Source: Streptomyces sp. ISL-98 (lineage in GTDB: Bacteria > Actinomycetota > Actinomycetes > Streptomycetales > Streptomycetaceae). From it: a stretch of DNA of 64,000 nt. Positions 8,241-17,045 of the stretch are shown in pieces. The stretch covers positions 1-64,000 of the forward strand of contig NZ_JAGGPB010000028.1 of assembly GCF_018614055.1 (NCBI RefSeq). The letters run 5' to 3'. Both the position numbers and the translations under genes were made by a program. The notes beneath the pieces are model-generated. The model searched no databases. It worked only from the letters and a program-made list of their open reading frames with translations, and was not told where the DNA came from. How positions within the stretch are numbered: position 1 is the first letter of the stretch; each line of letters begins with the position of its first letter.

Positions 8241-8555
8241 CTACGCGATGGTCGTCGTCAGACGACGACCCGGCGCTCGGGGCCTCGTACGCCCACGCGC
8301 ATCGGGATCTCGCTGGGGCAGAAACGCGGTGCGCTGCTCACGGTCACGTATCGCTGTACGAACCCGGGTGCGCGGCACGGCGGGGACGGAGCGCGCGGAG
8401 ATGACCGCACAGACGGCGAGCGCGGAACCGGCGGCGGCGGTTGCGGCGACCGCGACGGCGGCGGAGAAGCTGCCGTTGTCGATGAGGAGGACTTCGGTAA
8501 GGAGGAAGAGCGCAAGACCGACAGTGCGCACAAGCCGCGCCGAGTAACTGATCAT
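8241..8555 (-). CDS. Small membrane protein (DUF6412-like)
   Basis: 104 aa. Two hydrophobic segments (about residues 8-25 and 30-55) are followed by an Arg/Pro-rich, probably cytoplasmic tail ending TTTIA. The ATG at 8555 follows a good AGGGGGAAG ribosome site. The gene stands 125 bases upstream of the YidC-like insertase on the same strand, a pairing I believe is usual in Streptomyces (DUF6412), so it may be a substrate or partner of that insertase. No catalytic motif is visible. The 165-base divergent gap to 8721 holds an 8-bp inverted repeat (8648-8655 with 8697-8704). Confidence 0.65.
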   Translation of the reverse strand: MISYSARLVRTVGLALFLLTEVLLIDNGSFSAAVAVAATAAAGSALAVCAVISARSVPAVPRTRVRTAIRDREQRTAFLPQRDPDARGRTRPRAPGRRLTTTIA

Positions 8556-8720
8556 GCTTCCCCCTCTCTCCACTACTCCTGACGAACATCGCGCCCCGCA
8601 GGTTCCCCGAATGCAAGAAAAACCCCGGACCTACTGCGCTCCGCAAGGGGGCCCTAGGTACACCCCGGTTGGGGGCACAGACCCATCGCCCGGGCAAGGG
8701 CCCCTCAACAGAATCACCAC

Positions 8721-10100
8721 ATGACGACGAACAAGCCCTCAACTCACCAGCGAACCAGGACCCTTGACCGCCGCAGCCTGCTGCGAACAGCCGCAATCAC
8801 CATCGCGGCAACGACAGCGACAACAACGGCGACCGCGACCGCAAGCACGCACGCCACCCCCACCCCCCTACAAGCCCTGAGCCGCCACGCCCATCCCCTG
8901 ACCGACCTGAACCACCTCAGCCGCATGATCGGAGGTGCCCGCGTAGTCGGACTGGGCGAGGCCGGCCACAGCGCCCACGAGTTCTTCACGCTCAAGCACC
9001 GCGTCTTCGGGCATCTCGTCGCGACCAAGGGCTTCACCACCTTCGCCCTCGAAGCGAGCTGGAGCACCGGGCTGCGCCTCGACGACTACGTGGTGCACGG
9101 CACCGGCGATCCGGAGCAGATCATGAGCGAGGAATTCCAGGGCCAGTACATGTTCTGGGACACCGAGGAGTACCTGGACCTGATCCGCTGGATGCGCCAC
9201 TACAACACCGCCCACCCCACCAGGCCAACGCTCCGCTTCATCGGCAACGACCTCGGCTACTCCGGCCGGGACGTCTTCGACCGCGTAGCCGCCTACCTCA
9301 CGGCCCACCGCCCCGACCTGGCCCCCCGTATCACCGCACTGCACGCGGACCTGAAGCCCGGCGTCGGCACCCAGGCGGGCGAGTGGATGCAGCGGCAGCT
9401 GACCAAGGACCTCACGCTGCGCCGGGCCGACGCCGACCGGGCACGGCGAGCCCTCACCCTGCTGCGCGAGCAGGGCCACCCGAAGAACCGGAACCACCAC
9501 ACGGAACGGGCGTACGCCGAGACGCTCCAACACGCCACCGCGATCACGCAGAGCTTCACCGCCTACGCATTCCCCGACGAACAGTTCCCGGAGCGGATGC
9601 GCTACCGCGACAAGGCGATGGCGGCCAACACCGCCTGGTGGCTCGACCACACGAACGACGGCGGCAAGATCCTTCTCGCCTCCAACAACGGCCACGTCGC
9701 GTACACCAGCGACAACCCGGCGCAGTTCCCGGAGCCGACCGGCGCGCACCTGCGCGAACGACTGGGCAGGCGCTACGTCAGCATCGGCCTGACCTTCAAC
9801 CAGGGCGCCATAAACGCACTCCCCGACTACACCGCACAGCACCCCAAGACGTACGAGGTACCGCCCGCGCCCGCAGGCCACAACGAACACACGCTCGACC
9901 AGGTCCGCCCCGGCGGCCACGCCGACTACGCCCTCGACCTGCGCACAGCACCACCAGCGGCCCGCGACTGGCTGGCGACACCGCGCCCCACCCGCTCGTA
10001 CGGCCTGTACTGGTCACCCGACGCCCCGGAAACGGCCCTGACCAGCTCCTACGACATCCTCATCCACCTGCACGAGACAGAGGCAGCCCACCTTCGCTGA
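8721..10100 (+). CDS. Exported erythromycin-esterase-family protein
   Basis: 459 aa. The N-terminus has a twin-arginine-type signal (DRRSLLRTAAI) followed by an Ala/Thr-rich hydrophobic stretch, so it is probably secreted by Tat. The body matches the erythromycin esterase/succinoglycan biosynthesis fold: ARVVGLGEAGHSAHEFFTLKHRV carries the catalytic Glu and His, later FIGNDLGYSGRDVFDRV, and ILLASNNGHVAYTS with the second conserved His. Only the EreA/EreB branch is known to open macrolides; most actinobacterial homologues have no assigned substrate, so a resistance role should not be assumed. It is convergent with the sortase gene (stop-to-stop gap 8 bases). Confidence 0.82.
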   Translation: MTTNKPSTHQRTRTLDRRSLLRTAAITIAATTATTTATATASTHATPTPLQALSRHAHPLTDLNHLSRMIGGARVVGLGEAGHSAHEFFTLKHRVFGHLVATKGFTTFALEASWSTGLRLDDYVVHGTGDPEQIMSEEFQGQYMFWDTEEYLDLIRWMRHYNTAHPTRPTLRFIGNDLGYSGRDVFDRVAAYLTAHRPDLAPRITALHADLKPGVGTQAGEWMQRQLTKDLTLRRADADRARRALTLLREQGHPKNRNHHTERAYAETLQHATAITQSFTAYAFPDEQFPERMRYRDKAMAANTAWWLDHTNDGGKILLASNNGHVAYTSDNPAQFPEPTGAHLRERLGRRYVSIGLTFNQGAINALPDYTAQHPKTYEVPPAPAGHNEHTLDQVRPGGHADYALDLRTAPPAARDWLATPRPTRSYGLYWSPDAPETALTSSYDILIHLHETEAAHLR

Positions 10101-10108
10101 GCGACTGC

Positions 10109-10924
10109 CTACCGCGGCCGCATGGACGCCAGCTTCCCCCACACCACCAGCCGGTACTTGGACGTGTACTCGGGCGTGCAGGTAGTAAGCGTCAAGTAAT
10201 AACCGGACTCGCTGTACCCGACCCCCGTACGGACGTTGCTCCGCGGAACCTTCGCGATCACCCCGCCGTCACGCGCCGAAGTCTGCGCAAGCCCCTTGTC
10301 GACGACGTACGTATAAACGGCGTCCCGGGTCTCGACCCTGATCTCGTCCCCCCGGCGCAGCCGGTTGATGTAGCGGAAGGGCTCCCCGTGCGTATTGCGA
10401 TGCCCGGCGAGCGCAAAGTTCCCGGCCCGGCCCGGCTGCGCGGTCTGCGGGTAGTGCCCGACGTACCCCTTGTCGAGCACGCCGCCCTTGCTGACGCCCT
10501 GCGCGACGGGCGCGGTCACGCCGAGGCGGGGGATGCGGAGGATGGCGTAGGCCTGATCCCAGCGGGGAGGCCCTGGCTTGGGCGTGACACGACGCGGGGA
10601 GGCCGCCCCGGGACTCTCACCGGCGGCCTCAGGCGTAGGACTGGCATCCGGCACAACGGGCGCATCAGGCACGCCACCACCCACGTCACCCGCCCCCACC
10701 GCCCACTCCCGCTCCAGCGCCTGCACCTTGCGCTCGGCACCTTCACGGGCCTGGCGGTTCGTCCACCACAGCTGGTGTACGACGAGAAGCAGGACGACGA
10801 CTCCGAACGTCACCGCGACCTCGGCGCCCGCCCACAGCCCACGCGCCGCAGCCGCACGCCCCCTGGAGGCGCGCTGCACCACAACCGGAATCCGCCTCTG
10901 CTCCCGCTCCCGCACGCCGGGCAC
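10109..10924 (-). CDS. srtE: Class E sortase
   Basis: 271-aa membrane-bound cysteine transpeptidase that attaches LAXTG proteins to the cell wall. One N-terminal membrane segment (about residues 32-52) is followed by a Pro/Ala linker and a catalytic domain starting at YAILRIPRLGV. The catalytic His lies in FALAGHRNTHGEPF, the Cys in TLTTCTPEYTSKYR (about residue 249), and the Arg follows in the same motif. The TLTTC sequence and overall layout are those of class E. GTG start at 10924. A candidate substrate with LAMTG is encoded at 2164-3051. Streptomyces usually have more than one such enzyme, so srtE is a class name here. Confidence 0.85.
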   Translation of the reverse strand: MPGVREREQRRIPVVVQRASRGRAAAARGLWAGAEVAVTFGVVVLLLVVHQLWWTNRQAREGAERKVQALEREWAVGAGDVGGGVPDAPVVPDASPTPEAAGESPGAASPRRVTPKPGPPRWDQAYAILRIPRLGVTAPVAQGVSKGGVLDKGYVGHYPQTAQPGRAGNFALAGHRNTHGEPFRYINRLRRGDEIRVETRDAVYTYVVDKGLAQTSARDGGVIAKVPRSNVRTGVGYSESGYYLTLTTCTPEYTSKYRLVVWGKLASMRPR

Positions 10925-11036
10925 GATAAGACGTACCCCGGCAACTCTCCAGAGTCACGCCTGGCCCGAATCCCCTCCGACCTCTGTCGCTCCGGGCTCT
11001 CTCACCACCGCGCCGTACAGCAGTACGGTGTTCATC

Positions 11037-12053
11037 ATGCGCTCCGATACGCCTGCCGATCACGCCGACCACACCGCCGAAGCCGATCGACTGCTGCGCA
11101 CCGCGGCGCAGTACCCCGAAGACCAGGAACCCCTGTACCTCCAGGCCGCGGCCCACCTGGAGCTGTCCGGCGACCGAGCCCGGGCAGCGACCCTGTACGA
11201 CAACCTGCTGGCCGCGTCCCCCGAGAACCCCGCCCTCGTAAAGGCCCTGAAGGCCGCCAACCTGTGGGAGTACGGCCACGAGGCCGAGGCCCGCGCGATC
11301 ATCGACGGCATCCGCGCCACGGCCCCGCGCGAGGCGGCGCCGTGGGAGATCATCGCGGAGGCGCTGGAGGCCCACGACGAGCTCCAGGCGTCGCACGACT
11401 GCTTCACGACGGCACTGACCCTCCTGGTGGACCCCGCGGAAGAGGTCCCGTACGCCGCCCAGTCACTCCTCATCGGCCGCCACCGCGTAGGCCGCCTCCT
11501 GGGCCTGCCGCACGACGAGTGGGACACCCTGGCCGACCTCGTCCACGCCGGCACCGTCCCCCTGGACGAACTCCACGACCCGAAGCGCCTGTGGGCGCTG
11601 GGCTCGGACAACCCGGCGGAGCTGAAGGCGGAAATCGCCCGCCTGCACGCCGAGTTGGGCACCTACCGCACGGCACTCTCCCGCCCGTTCCCGGTAGCGA
11701 TGCTGCACTGGCCGGAGCAGGAACTGACCGAACTCCTGGCGGCGTACCCGTCCCTGACGACGGAATACCCGTCCCACGCAGCGCACTTGGCGGCAATCGA
11801 GTCATCCCTACGAGACCTGTCGTCCACAGGCACACAAAACCTGGGCATCGTCACGGCCACGGTCCCCTCCTACGAGGCCTTCGCAGCCTCGGAGGGCTCC
11901 TCCCCCACAGACGCCTCACTCCTCCCCCAATACGCCACAACCCTGGCAGCCCGAGGCCTGGCCGTCCCTTGGCCCCCGGCCCGTAACGCCCCGTGCTGGT
12001 GCGGCTCATCGGTCCTGTACCGGAACTGCCACGGGACTCCGACCCTGCAATGA
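11037..12053 (+). CDS. TPR-like protein with C-terminal SEC-C zinc motif
   Basis: 338 aa. The N-terminal half is alpha-helical with tetratricopeptide-like pairs (ADRLLRTAAQYPEDQEPLYLQAAAHLELSGDRARAATLYDNLL). The C-terminus ends in a SEC-C zinc-binding motif, PCWCGSSVLYRNCHG, of the kind found at the end of SecA and in many otherwise unrelated proteins. A role as an adaptor is plausible; the function is unknown. ATG at 11037 was chosen; an in-frame GTG at 11028 is possible. It is divergent from the sortase gene (112-base gap). Confidence 0.8.
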   Translation: MRSDTPADHADHTAEADRLLRTAAQYPEDQEPLYLQAAAHLELSGDRARAATLYDNLLAASPENPALVKALKAANLWEYGHEAEARAIIDGIRATAPREAAPWEIIAEALEAHDELQASHDCFTTALTLLVDPAEEVPYAAQSLLIGRHRVGRLLGLPHDEWDTLADLVHAGTVPLDELHDPKRLWALGSDNPAELKAEIARLHAELGTYRTALSRPFPVAMLHWPEQELTELLAAYPSLTTEYPSHAAHLAAIESSLRDLSSTGTQNLGIVTATVPSYEAFAASEGSSPTDASLLPQYATTLAARGLAVPWPPARNAPCWCGSSVLYRNCHGTPTLQ

Positions 12054-12254
12054 GCCTCCACGCGTAACTGATCACCGCAGCAGGTCGGCTTCATCGCCTC
12101 CCCGGCTTCCTGATGCGATTCTCAGCCAAACTGCAGCCCCTCGTGACCGGTACTCGTCGTAAGCCTGTTCGGGTGGCGATCCACGCATAGCGTTCACACC
12201 GTTCCACCCCGTCCCATCCAGGCGACGGGGAAGGCTACGTAGGGGGAACGCAAT

Positions 12255-12692
12255 ATGCGTAACGTACGTACAGGGATCTTCGCCGTTTCGGCGGCAATGG
12301 TGATGGCGGGGGCCGCATCGGCTCCGGCAATGGCCGACGACACGGGGGCCCAGCACGTCATCACCTGCAAGTGGAACAGGAACGCAGGAACTCCGTGGGG
12401 GTCCACGGCTACTCAGGTTACGGGGTACGTCCAGGTTCTCTGCTCGGACCGACTCGACGACGCCAACACCCGGGCGCAGCTGCAGATTTACCGTAGTGGC
12501 GGATGGAAGAATCACGGCGCGGGAGTCACCAGCTACAGCACAGCTAGGACGATCCACGTCAACGACAAGGCCGCCAAGCGCATCGGCAGCTGGTACTACC
12601 GCGCCAAGGGAACCCACTTCGGGCAGCACGGCAACGTCTTCACGCTGCCGACGTACTACAGCCCGCAGCGCTCGCTCTGGAGGCGTGGCTAA
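12255..12692 (+). CDS. Small secreted protein of unknown function
   Basis: 145 aa with a clear Sec signal peptide (basic MRNVR, a hydrophobic core, cleavage near APAMA-DD). The mature part of about 115 residues has two Cys (ITCKWN and VLCSDR), which could form a disulfide, and an aromatic-rich end (SWYYRAKGTHFG). A strong TAGGGGG ribosome site precedes the ATG. It is followed three bases later by a small gene and then a probable lipoprotein gene, forming a compact three-gene unit. I do not recognise the family. Confidence 0.75.
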   Translation: MRNVRTGIFAVSAAMVMAGAASAPAMADDTGAQHVITCKWNRNAGTPWGSTATQVTGYVQVLCSDRLDDANTRAQLQIYRSGGWKNHGAGVTSYSTARTIHVNDKAAKRIGSWYYRAKGTHFGQHGNVFTLPTYYSPQRSLWRRG

Positions 12693-12695
12693 AGC

Positions 12696-12998
12696 ATGCG
12701 AGAAGTATCCAAGGACGCGCGTGAACTGCTGGCGCTTGCCGGTGAGATCGCGCGTATCCGCAGCGCCCCCGAGTGCACGAGCAGGGATCTCGCCATCGCG
12801 GCGGTCGCCTACCGGCTGATTGCTGCGGAACGCGATCCGGAGAACGCTCTGCCCAGCCTGTCCCCTGAGATGCTCCCCTTGGGGGCACCCTTGGAGCGGG
12901 TACTGACAGGGACGTCGGGGAGCGTGGAATTCTCCGAGCTGCGGGAACTCGCGGCCCGGGAGAATCCGGATCTCGCGGAGTACTTGGGGACTGCGTGA
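12696..12998 (+). CDS. Hypothetical cytoplasmic protein
   Basis: 100 aa, predominantly helical, with no signal peptide and no known motif. It is rich in Ala, Leu and Glu (RELLALAGEIARIRSAP; VEFSELRELAARENPDLAEYL). The ATG lies three bases past the stop of the secreted protein gene, and its stop overlaps the GTG of the next gene (GTGA), so the three are very probably co-translated. Context suggests a partner of the two exported proteins. It could also be a non-functional leftover, but the tight overlaps argue for a real gene. Confidence 0.6.
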   Translation: MREVSKDARELLALAGEIARIRSAPECTSRDLAIAAVAYRLIAAERDPENALPSLSPEMLPLGAPLERVLTGTSGSVEFSELRELAARENPDLAEYLGTA

Positions 12999-13555
12999 AG
13001 GCTTGGATAATTGCTGCGGGGCTGCCCATGGTGCTTTTCGGCGCCGCGTGTGCGGCCCCGCAGTCACAGCAGCTGAAGGATGTCCTGCCCGAGGGCTGGA
13101 AGCAGGAGCCGCTGATCGAGGGCGCGGATTCGGCAGTGTCCGCTGTGTCGCCGAAGGCGTGTACGCCACTGTATGAGGCACTGGACGGGGCTTCGGCCAG
13201 CGGTGAGGGCCAGGGATTCAGGAATGCTGCGGGCACCTACCTCTTCGCGCGAGACGTGAAGGATGAGGGCCTCGCCGCTGTCGTGGACAAGGCCGGGAAC
13301 GGCTGTTCAACGATGCGGATGCGGTATGACTCGGCGCAGATCGTTTACAGAGTCCAACGGGAAGCCGGCGAGGGTACCGTCCTGCGACTGACCGCAACCG
13401 ACGACGGGGGCCAGCAGATCGCCCACATGCTGGTGGGCGTGAAATCCGGCCCGGGGTCGACCCGGCTGGTGCGAGTCCTGAATTCGGAGAGCTCCCTGAC
13501 AAAAGCTGATTCCGACGCGCTGCGGCTGGCACTGGACCCGGCAATCGCGTTGTAG
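12995..13555 (+). CDS. Putative lipoprotein / exported protein
   Basis: 186 aa. The N-terminus (MKAWIIAAGLPMVLFGAAC) is a short hydrophobic signal ending at a Cys, compatible with a loose lipobox, so the protein is probably lipid-anchored outside the membrane. The mature domain resembles extracellular sensor-type domains (such as the PknH C-terminal domain) in length and Cys placement (KACTPLY and GNGCSTM), but this is only an impression. It starts at a GTG overlapping the preceding stop. Ordinary GC content here, before the drop at the island that follows. Confidence 0.65.
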   Translation: MKAWIIAAGLPMVLFGAACAAPQSQQLKDVLPEGWKQEPLIEGADSAVSAVSPKACTPLYEALDGASASGEGQGFRNAAGTYLFARDVKDEGLAAVVDKAGNGCSTMRMRYDSAQIVYRVQREAGEGTVLRLTATDDGGQQIAHMLVGVKSGPGSTRLVRVLNSESSLTKADSDALRLALDPAIAL

Positions 13556-13773
13556 GCCCTACCGACCGCCGCAAGCCCACAAGGCGGGGCGGTTCAGTTC
13601 GACCGCCCTGCTCAGGCGGTACGCCCCGGTTGGCGCGGGGAGGGGGGATGGCCGAGCGTACGAGCAAGTCGTGCCCGCGAGGTCGCTGATAGTGCGGGCG
13701 CTTCGCTGTGCGTGTTCGGTCGCGCTGCCGGGGTTTCAGTGATCTGAAAGGGCCGCGCCGGCAGAATGCTCAG

Positions 13774-14211
13774 GTGCCCGATCCCATCCCCTCCTCCGCT
13801 GCCGTTTCGGCCCGCATGAGCCGCCAGGGTTCCCGCGACACCGCCGCCGAGATCGCTGTGCGCAAGATTCTCCACGCTGCGGGCCTGCGCTATCGCGTGA
13901 ACGTCCCCGTGCCCGGGATGCCCCGCCGCACGATCGATATCGTCTTCGGACCGGCCAAAGTCGCGGTCTTCCTCGACGGCTGCTTCTGGCACGGATGCCC
14001 GAAGCACGCGACCCAGCCGAAGTCCAATGCCGAATGGTGGCGCACCAAGCTCGACAAGAACATGGCTCGCGACCGGGAAACGACGGAGCACTTGGAGGCG
14101 GAGGGGTGGACTGTCCTGCGTTTCTGGGAGCACGCGCCGGCAGAGGACGTCGCGCGGCGGATCACCGCCGCTGTGGCGTCCAAGCGGCGCCCCTCGGTGG
14201 GGCCTGGCTGA
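13774..14211 (+). CDS. vsr: Very short patch repair (Vsr) endonuclease
   Basis: 145 aa. Vsr nicks DNA at T:G mismatches produced when 5-methylcytosine deaminates, and is normally linked to a cytosine-5 methyltransferase. The family landmarks are all present: MSRQGSRDTAAEIAVRKIL, the catalytic Asp in RRTIDIVFG (about residue 55), DGCFWHGCPKH (His about 73), the KLDKNMARDRET helix and the end GWTVLRFWEH. The GTG at 13774 is a choice; ATG at 13816 is the alternative. It is the first gene of the restriction island, 278 bases before the Z1 helicase gene, and fits with the methyltransferase at 22808-24160. Confidence 0.88.
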   Translation: MPDPIPSSAAVSARMSRQGSRDTAAEIAVRKILHAAGLRYRVNVPVPGMPRRTIDIVFGPAKVAVFLDGCFWHGCPKHATQPKSNAEWWRTKLDKNMARDRETTEHLEAEGWTVLRFWEHAPAEDVARRITAAVASKRRPSVGPG

Positions 14212-14489
14212 AGGCCTTGGCGACATTCGGTCCGTCCCAGGCCGCATGTCGGATCGGCTGGCGCAGGTCCGCTCCTCCACGAGTCGCACGTCCTGTCGCG
14301 GTGTGACAGTCGATCGTGACCTTGTTTCGCTCACCAGCGCTCATGTCACCCAATAGTGTGTAGGCACTGCATATGAGGGGTGTGCCGGGTCCCAGTTTGC
14401 ATGCGTCGTTCACGGAGTAATCTGGAAGAGACGGCGTGGCTCTGCGGAAACCGGCCTGGGCGATCGAGGGCGGGAGACGGTCGACTTTC

Positions 14490-17045
14490 ATGACCGAAGA
14501 ATTCGACGACATGTACGGGACGTTTAAGGCGCTCTTGGACGCGTTTCCCCCTGCCGAGGCAGTCAAACGCCTGGAACAACTCGGCATCAGCCCGGAACTC
14601 GTTCAGCACATCCGTGGGCGGCACGAGCAGCAGACCATCCGGATCAAGGAGCTCGAGGAACCGCACGCAGTGGTTCTGGGCAACCGCGACACCTGGTACA
14701 CCGGTCCGCACGCCAAGGATAAGTGCTGGCCCACGATCGTAGATCTGTTGCGCAAAGATGGATGGCCCCAGGAGCCGTCGATCAAGAGCCTTGACGATTC
14801 CTCCACCCGCGTCGTCTCGCTGCTCAACCATCCGAAGGAGAAGGCGTTCTCCACGCGAGGCCTCGTCGTCGGGTACGTGCAGTCCGGCAAGACGACCAAC
14901 TTCACCTCGGTCATGGCCAAGGCGGCCGACCGCGGCTACAAGCTCTTCATCGTCCTGGCCGGCATCCACAACGGCCTCCGGCGCCAGACCCAGGCCCGAC
15001 TGGTGCAGCAGCTCGTGGAGCCGAATCCTTCGATGTGGTCCCAACTGACCGGACCCGACAAGGACTTCACCCCACAGGAGAACCCGGCCTCCTACTTCGG
15101 GAAGAGCAACAAGACGCACGTGCTGTGCGTGGTGAAGAAGAATGCGACGGTACTGCGCAAGCTCGCCCGATGGCTCGAGAAGGCGTCCGACTACCTCGAG
15201 GACTGCCCCGCGCTGATCATCGACGACGAAGCCGATCAGGCCACCGTGGCAACGAAGTCGATCAATCCGCTGATCCTGGACATTATGGGCTCCCTGCCGA
15301 AGTCCGCCTACGTCGGGTACACGGCCTCGCCCTTCGCGAACCTGCTGATCGACCCGAGCGCAAAGGACCTGTATCCCGAGGACTTTGTCGTCAACCTTCC
15401 CAAGCCCGAAGGGCACTTCGGTACCGAGGTCCTCTTCGGGCGCTACGCGCTCGACGGTGAGGACCCGGAACAGGTCGACGACGGTCACGACATGATCCGG
15501 TCGGTCCCCGAGGACGACGTGTCATGCGTGCGCCCCGGGACTAGGGCCGACATCGAAGGCTTCGAGCCTGTCATCACCGACACCCTTCGCAGAGCAGTCG
15601 AATACTTCTGGCTGGTCACGGCCGCTCGGCGTGTACGTGGTACCGGAAACCCGCACAGCACGATGCTGATCCACACCAGCGTCAACACCGCTGTACACAA
15701 CAGCTTCAAACGGCCGCTGGAGCATCTGCGCGAGCAGTCTGCGCGGTCCTTGGCAGACACCGGCTTTCTCTCCGGGCTGCGTCACCTGTGGGAGCAGGAG
15801 ACCGACCGTGTCCCGGCCGAGGACTTCGGTGAGACGACGGTGCCGTTCGAGCGGTTGGTGCTCGAGCTGCCCGGAGTCCTCAGCAGTTGTCGCGTCATCA
15901 TGGACAACTCGAGCAGCGAGAACCGCCTCGACTACGAGAACGGCCAGGTCGTGGCGATCGCCGTGGGCGGAAATACGCTTTCGCGAGGACTGACGCTCGA
16001 AGGCCTGTCGGTCAGCTATTTCGTCCGCGCCGTCTCGGCATACGACACGCTGTTGCAGATGGGGCGTTGGTTCGGCTTCCGGAACGGCTACGCCGACCTG
16101 CCCCGGATCTGGATGACGGACGAGCTGGCCGAGTGGTTCCGGCACTTGGCCACAGTCGAGACCGAGATGCGCCGCGACATCGACGTCTACATGACCGAGG
16201 ACGAAACTCCCTTCACCTTCGCCGTCCGCCTGCGCACACATCCGGCCCTGCGTGTGACCGCGGCTGCCAAGATGCGCGATGCCGTTACGGCGGCCTCGTC
16301 CTACGGCGGCAAGCGGGTCCAGACCCACTACTTCCACACCAATGCCGACTGGCTGCGCCGGAACATCGAAGCCGCACGCGACCTGGTCGCCGCCTCTGCC
16401 GCGAACGCAGTCAGGATTGAGGAACGCTCCGCTGAAGCCCGGTACGTCTTCCGTGACGTGCCGCACGACGTCGTGACCGACTTCCTGTCGACCTACAGGT
16501 TCCACGAGAAGTCCCCGGAGAACGATGCGGACCTGATCATCGATTACATCCGGAAACGAGTCGCCACGGCTGGCTCGCTGGGCCGATGGAACGTCGCAAT
16601 CGTCGGCAACCTCGGAGGGGAGAACGACTTCACCTTTGCTCCCGGTGTGACCGTCGGACTCAACGTCCGTGCCCGCCTTGCTGTAACCAACCCCGATCCG
16701 GACTTCGCCGACATCAAGACGCTGATGAGCCGTCGTGACGCCGCGGTGGACCTGGACGGGGACACGGCGAAGCTGCCTGAAAAGGGCATCATGGACATCC
16801 GCCGCGCCAAACTTCCGGACACCGGCCTGCTGGTCCTGTACCCGATCGACAAGGTGTCGGAGCCGAGCCCATCGAAGAAGCTGCGCGCGCCCCTGAACGC
16901 CGAGGAACACGTGATCGGCATCGGACTGGTCTTCCCTGAGCCGCGGGACGGGGACAGCGAGGTGGAGAAGTACATATCCGCCGACCTGTCCAACGTGTGG
17001 ATCGAGGAAGAGGACTACAGCCTCCTCGACAGCGAGGACGCATGA
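14490..17045 (+). CDS. Z1-domain superfamily-II helicase of a MORC-type restriction-modification system
   Basis: 851 aa. The helicase core has Walker A GYVQSGKTTNF (about residues 128-138), Walker B LIIDDEADQA (about 242-251), motif III-like YVGYTASPFANLL, and a C-terminal RecA lobe with GGNTLSRGLTLEG and the arginine-finger motif LLQMGRWFGFR (about 520-530). This is the Z1 family. A C-terminal domain of about 250 residues follows. The protein probably translocates or remodels DNA at the expense of ATP to guide cleavage. The ATG at 14490 was chosen; a GTG at 14436, with GGAAGAG five bases before it and a possible TTTGCA/TAATCT promoter at 14396-14423, is a real alternative. The stop overlaps the next start (ATGA). 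Confidence 0.9.
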   Translation: MTEEFDDMYGTFKALLDAFPPAEAVKRLEQLGISPELVQHIRGRHEQQTIRIKELEEPHAVVLGNRDTWYTGPHAKDKCWPTIVDLLRKDGWPQEPSIKSLDDSSTRVVSLLNHPKEKAFSTRGLVVGYVQSGKTTNFTSVMAKAADRGYKLFIVLAGIHNGLRRQTQARLVQQLVEPNPSMWSQLTGPDKDFTPQENPASYFGKSNKTHVLCVVKKNATVLRKLARWLEKASDYLEDCPALIIDDEADQATVATKSINPLILDIMGSLPKSAYVGYTASPFANLLIDPSAKDLYPEDFVVNLPKPEGHFGTEVLFGRYALDGEDPEQVDDGHDMIRSVPEDDVSCVRPGTRADIEGFEPVITDTLRRAVEYFWLVTAARRVRGTGNPHSTMLIHTSVNTAVHNSFKRPLEHLREQSARSLADTGFLSGLRHLWEQETDRVPAEDFGETTVPFERLVLELPGVLSSCRVIMDNSSSENRLDYENGQVVAIAVGGNTLSRGLTLEGLSVSYFVRAVSAYDTLLQMGRWFGFRNGYADLPRIWMTDELAEWFRHLATVETEMRRDIDVYMTEDETPFTFAVRLRTHPALRVTAAAKMRDAVTAASSYGGKRVQTHYFHTNADWLRRNIEAARDLVAASAANAVRIEERSAEARYVFRDVPHDVVTDFLSTYRFHEKSPENDADLIIDYIRKRVATAGSLGRWNVAIVGNLGGENDFTFAPGVTVGLNVRARLAVTNPDPDFADIKTLMSRRDAAVDLDGDTAKLPEKGIMDIRRAKLPDTGLLVLYPIDKVSEPSPSKKLRAPLNAEEHVIGIGLVFPEPRDGDSEVEKYISADLSNVWIEEEDYSLLDSEDA

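Noticed and set aside
8721..10100. Macrolide-resistance determinant
   Set aside because: The fold matches erythromycin esterase, but most exported actinobacterial relatives are not resistance enzymes and no macrolide genes are nearby.
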